DNA of 5,503 nucleotides from an uncultured Clostridia bacterium (GTDB lineage: Bacteria; Bacillota; Clostridia; Oscillospirales; Ruminococcaceae), in assembly GCA_945947715.1 (NCBI GenBank), contig CAMEYZ010000151.1:1-5503 (forward strand), in the 5' to 3' direction. A program made the translations under genes and the position numbers. Positions 5,289-5,503 of the stretch are shown here, one piece after another. The notes below the pieces were generated by a model. It did no database searches. It was given only the letters and a program-made list of their open reading frames with translations, and was not told where the DNA came from. How positions within the stretch are numbered: the first letter of the stretch is position 1; each line of letters starts with the position of its first letter.

Positions 5289-5295
5289 TGCGGCG
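5281..5295 (+). other. Hairpin with the stop codon in its loop, before proS
   Basis: CGCCG (5281-5285) pairs with CGGCG (5291-5295) around a TGATG loop that contains the upstream gene's TGA stop. It ends 4 bases before the GGAGG of proS. Ribosomes finishing the upstream gene would open it, which could couple proS translation. Lack of a T-run rules out a terminator. Confidence 0.4.
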
Positions 5296-5299
5296 GAAT

Positions 5300-5304
5300 G
5301 GAGG
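5300..5304 (+). promoter_or_regulatory. Ribosome binding site of proS
   Basis: GGAGG with only 4 bases (ACTT) before the ATG at 5309. The spacing is shorter than at the other genes here. Confidence 0.7.
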
Positions 5305-5308
5305 ACTT

Positions 5309-5503
5309 ATGGCAAAGGATAATAAAAAAATGGTGGACGCTATCGCGTCTATGGATGAGGATTTCGCTCAGTGGTATACAGATATCTGTCTGAAGGCTGA
5401 GCTGGTTTCCTATACAAGCGTAAAGGGCTGCATGGTTATCCGCCCTTATGCTTACGCTATCTGGGAGAATATTCAGAGGATACTCGACGGAATGTTCAAG
5501 GCT
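5309..5503 (+). CDS. proS: Prolyl-tRNA synthetase, N-terminal 65 residues (3' end outside window)
   Basis: ProRS is a class II aminoacyl-tRNA synthetase that charges tRNA-Pro in the cytoplasm. The visible start has MDEDFAQWYTDICLKAELV (15-33), then SVKGCMVIRPYAYAIWENIQ (37-56), which is the motif 1 region of the class II fold. This FxxWY...KAEL...VKG pattern is the archaeal/eukaryotic-type ProRS found in some Firmicutes. It differs from the E. coli-type enzyme, which begins with a different sequence and carries an editing insertion. Whether an editing domain exists here cannot be seen. The start is supported by GGAGG just upstream, and the frame stays open to the window edge. Confidence 0.9.
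   Translation, partial: MAKDNKKMVDAIASMDEDFAQWYTDICLKAELVSYTSVKGCMVIRPYAYAIWENIQRILDGMFKA

Overview
The window looks like a chromosomal housekeeping segment from a low-to-mid GC Firmicute of class Clostridia, probably Oscillospiraceae/Ruminococcus-like. The basis is protein character (a clostridial-type MurC, a Gram-positive SpoVG, LexA, a DUF4364-like protein and an archaeal/eukaryotic-type ProRS), strong AGGAGG-type ribosome binding sites and consensus sigma-A promoters. The assignment comes from recognising protein families, not from a database search. No mobile element, CRISPR array, tRNA or rRNA is visible.

Layout. Bases 2-517 hold the 3' end of an L-aspartate oxidase gene (nadB, NAD biosynthesis), reading rightward. 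It converges on spoVG (639-935, minus strand). The 121-base gap between them carries two back-to-back hairpin terminators, one fitted to each gene. A 321-base AT-rich divergent control region (936-1256) separates spoVG from murC. It contains a near-perfect sigma-A promoter for murC, a likely -10 box for spoVG, a strong predicted hairpin close to the expected 5' end of the spoVG mRNA, and two inverted repeats that could be protein-binding sites.

From 1257 rightward the genes are tightly packed: murC (peptidoglycan precursor synthesis), lexA (SOS repressor, 1 base after murC), a CPBP/CAAX-type membrane protease (stop/start overlap with lexA), and a DUF4364-like winged-helix protein starting at GTG. 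There is no terminator between them, so they probably form one operon driven from the murC promoter. A second sigma-A promoter at 4870-4898 precedes a small one-pass membrane protein of unknown function (4980-5288), followed after 20 bases by the start of proS (prolyl-tRNA synthetase), which runs off the window.

The genes link cell-envelope synthesis, the DNA-damage response, a membrane protease and a putative DNA-binding protein in one transcript. That is the most biologically suggestive point here. No individual gene is exotic, and no clearly new multi-gene system could be supported. The least understood parts are the DUF4364-like protein, the 102-residue membrane protein and the inverted repeats in the spoVG/murC control region.
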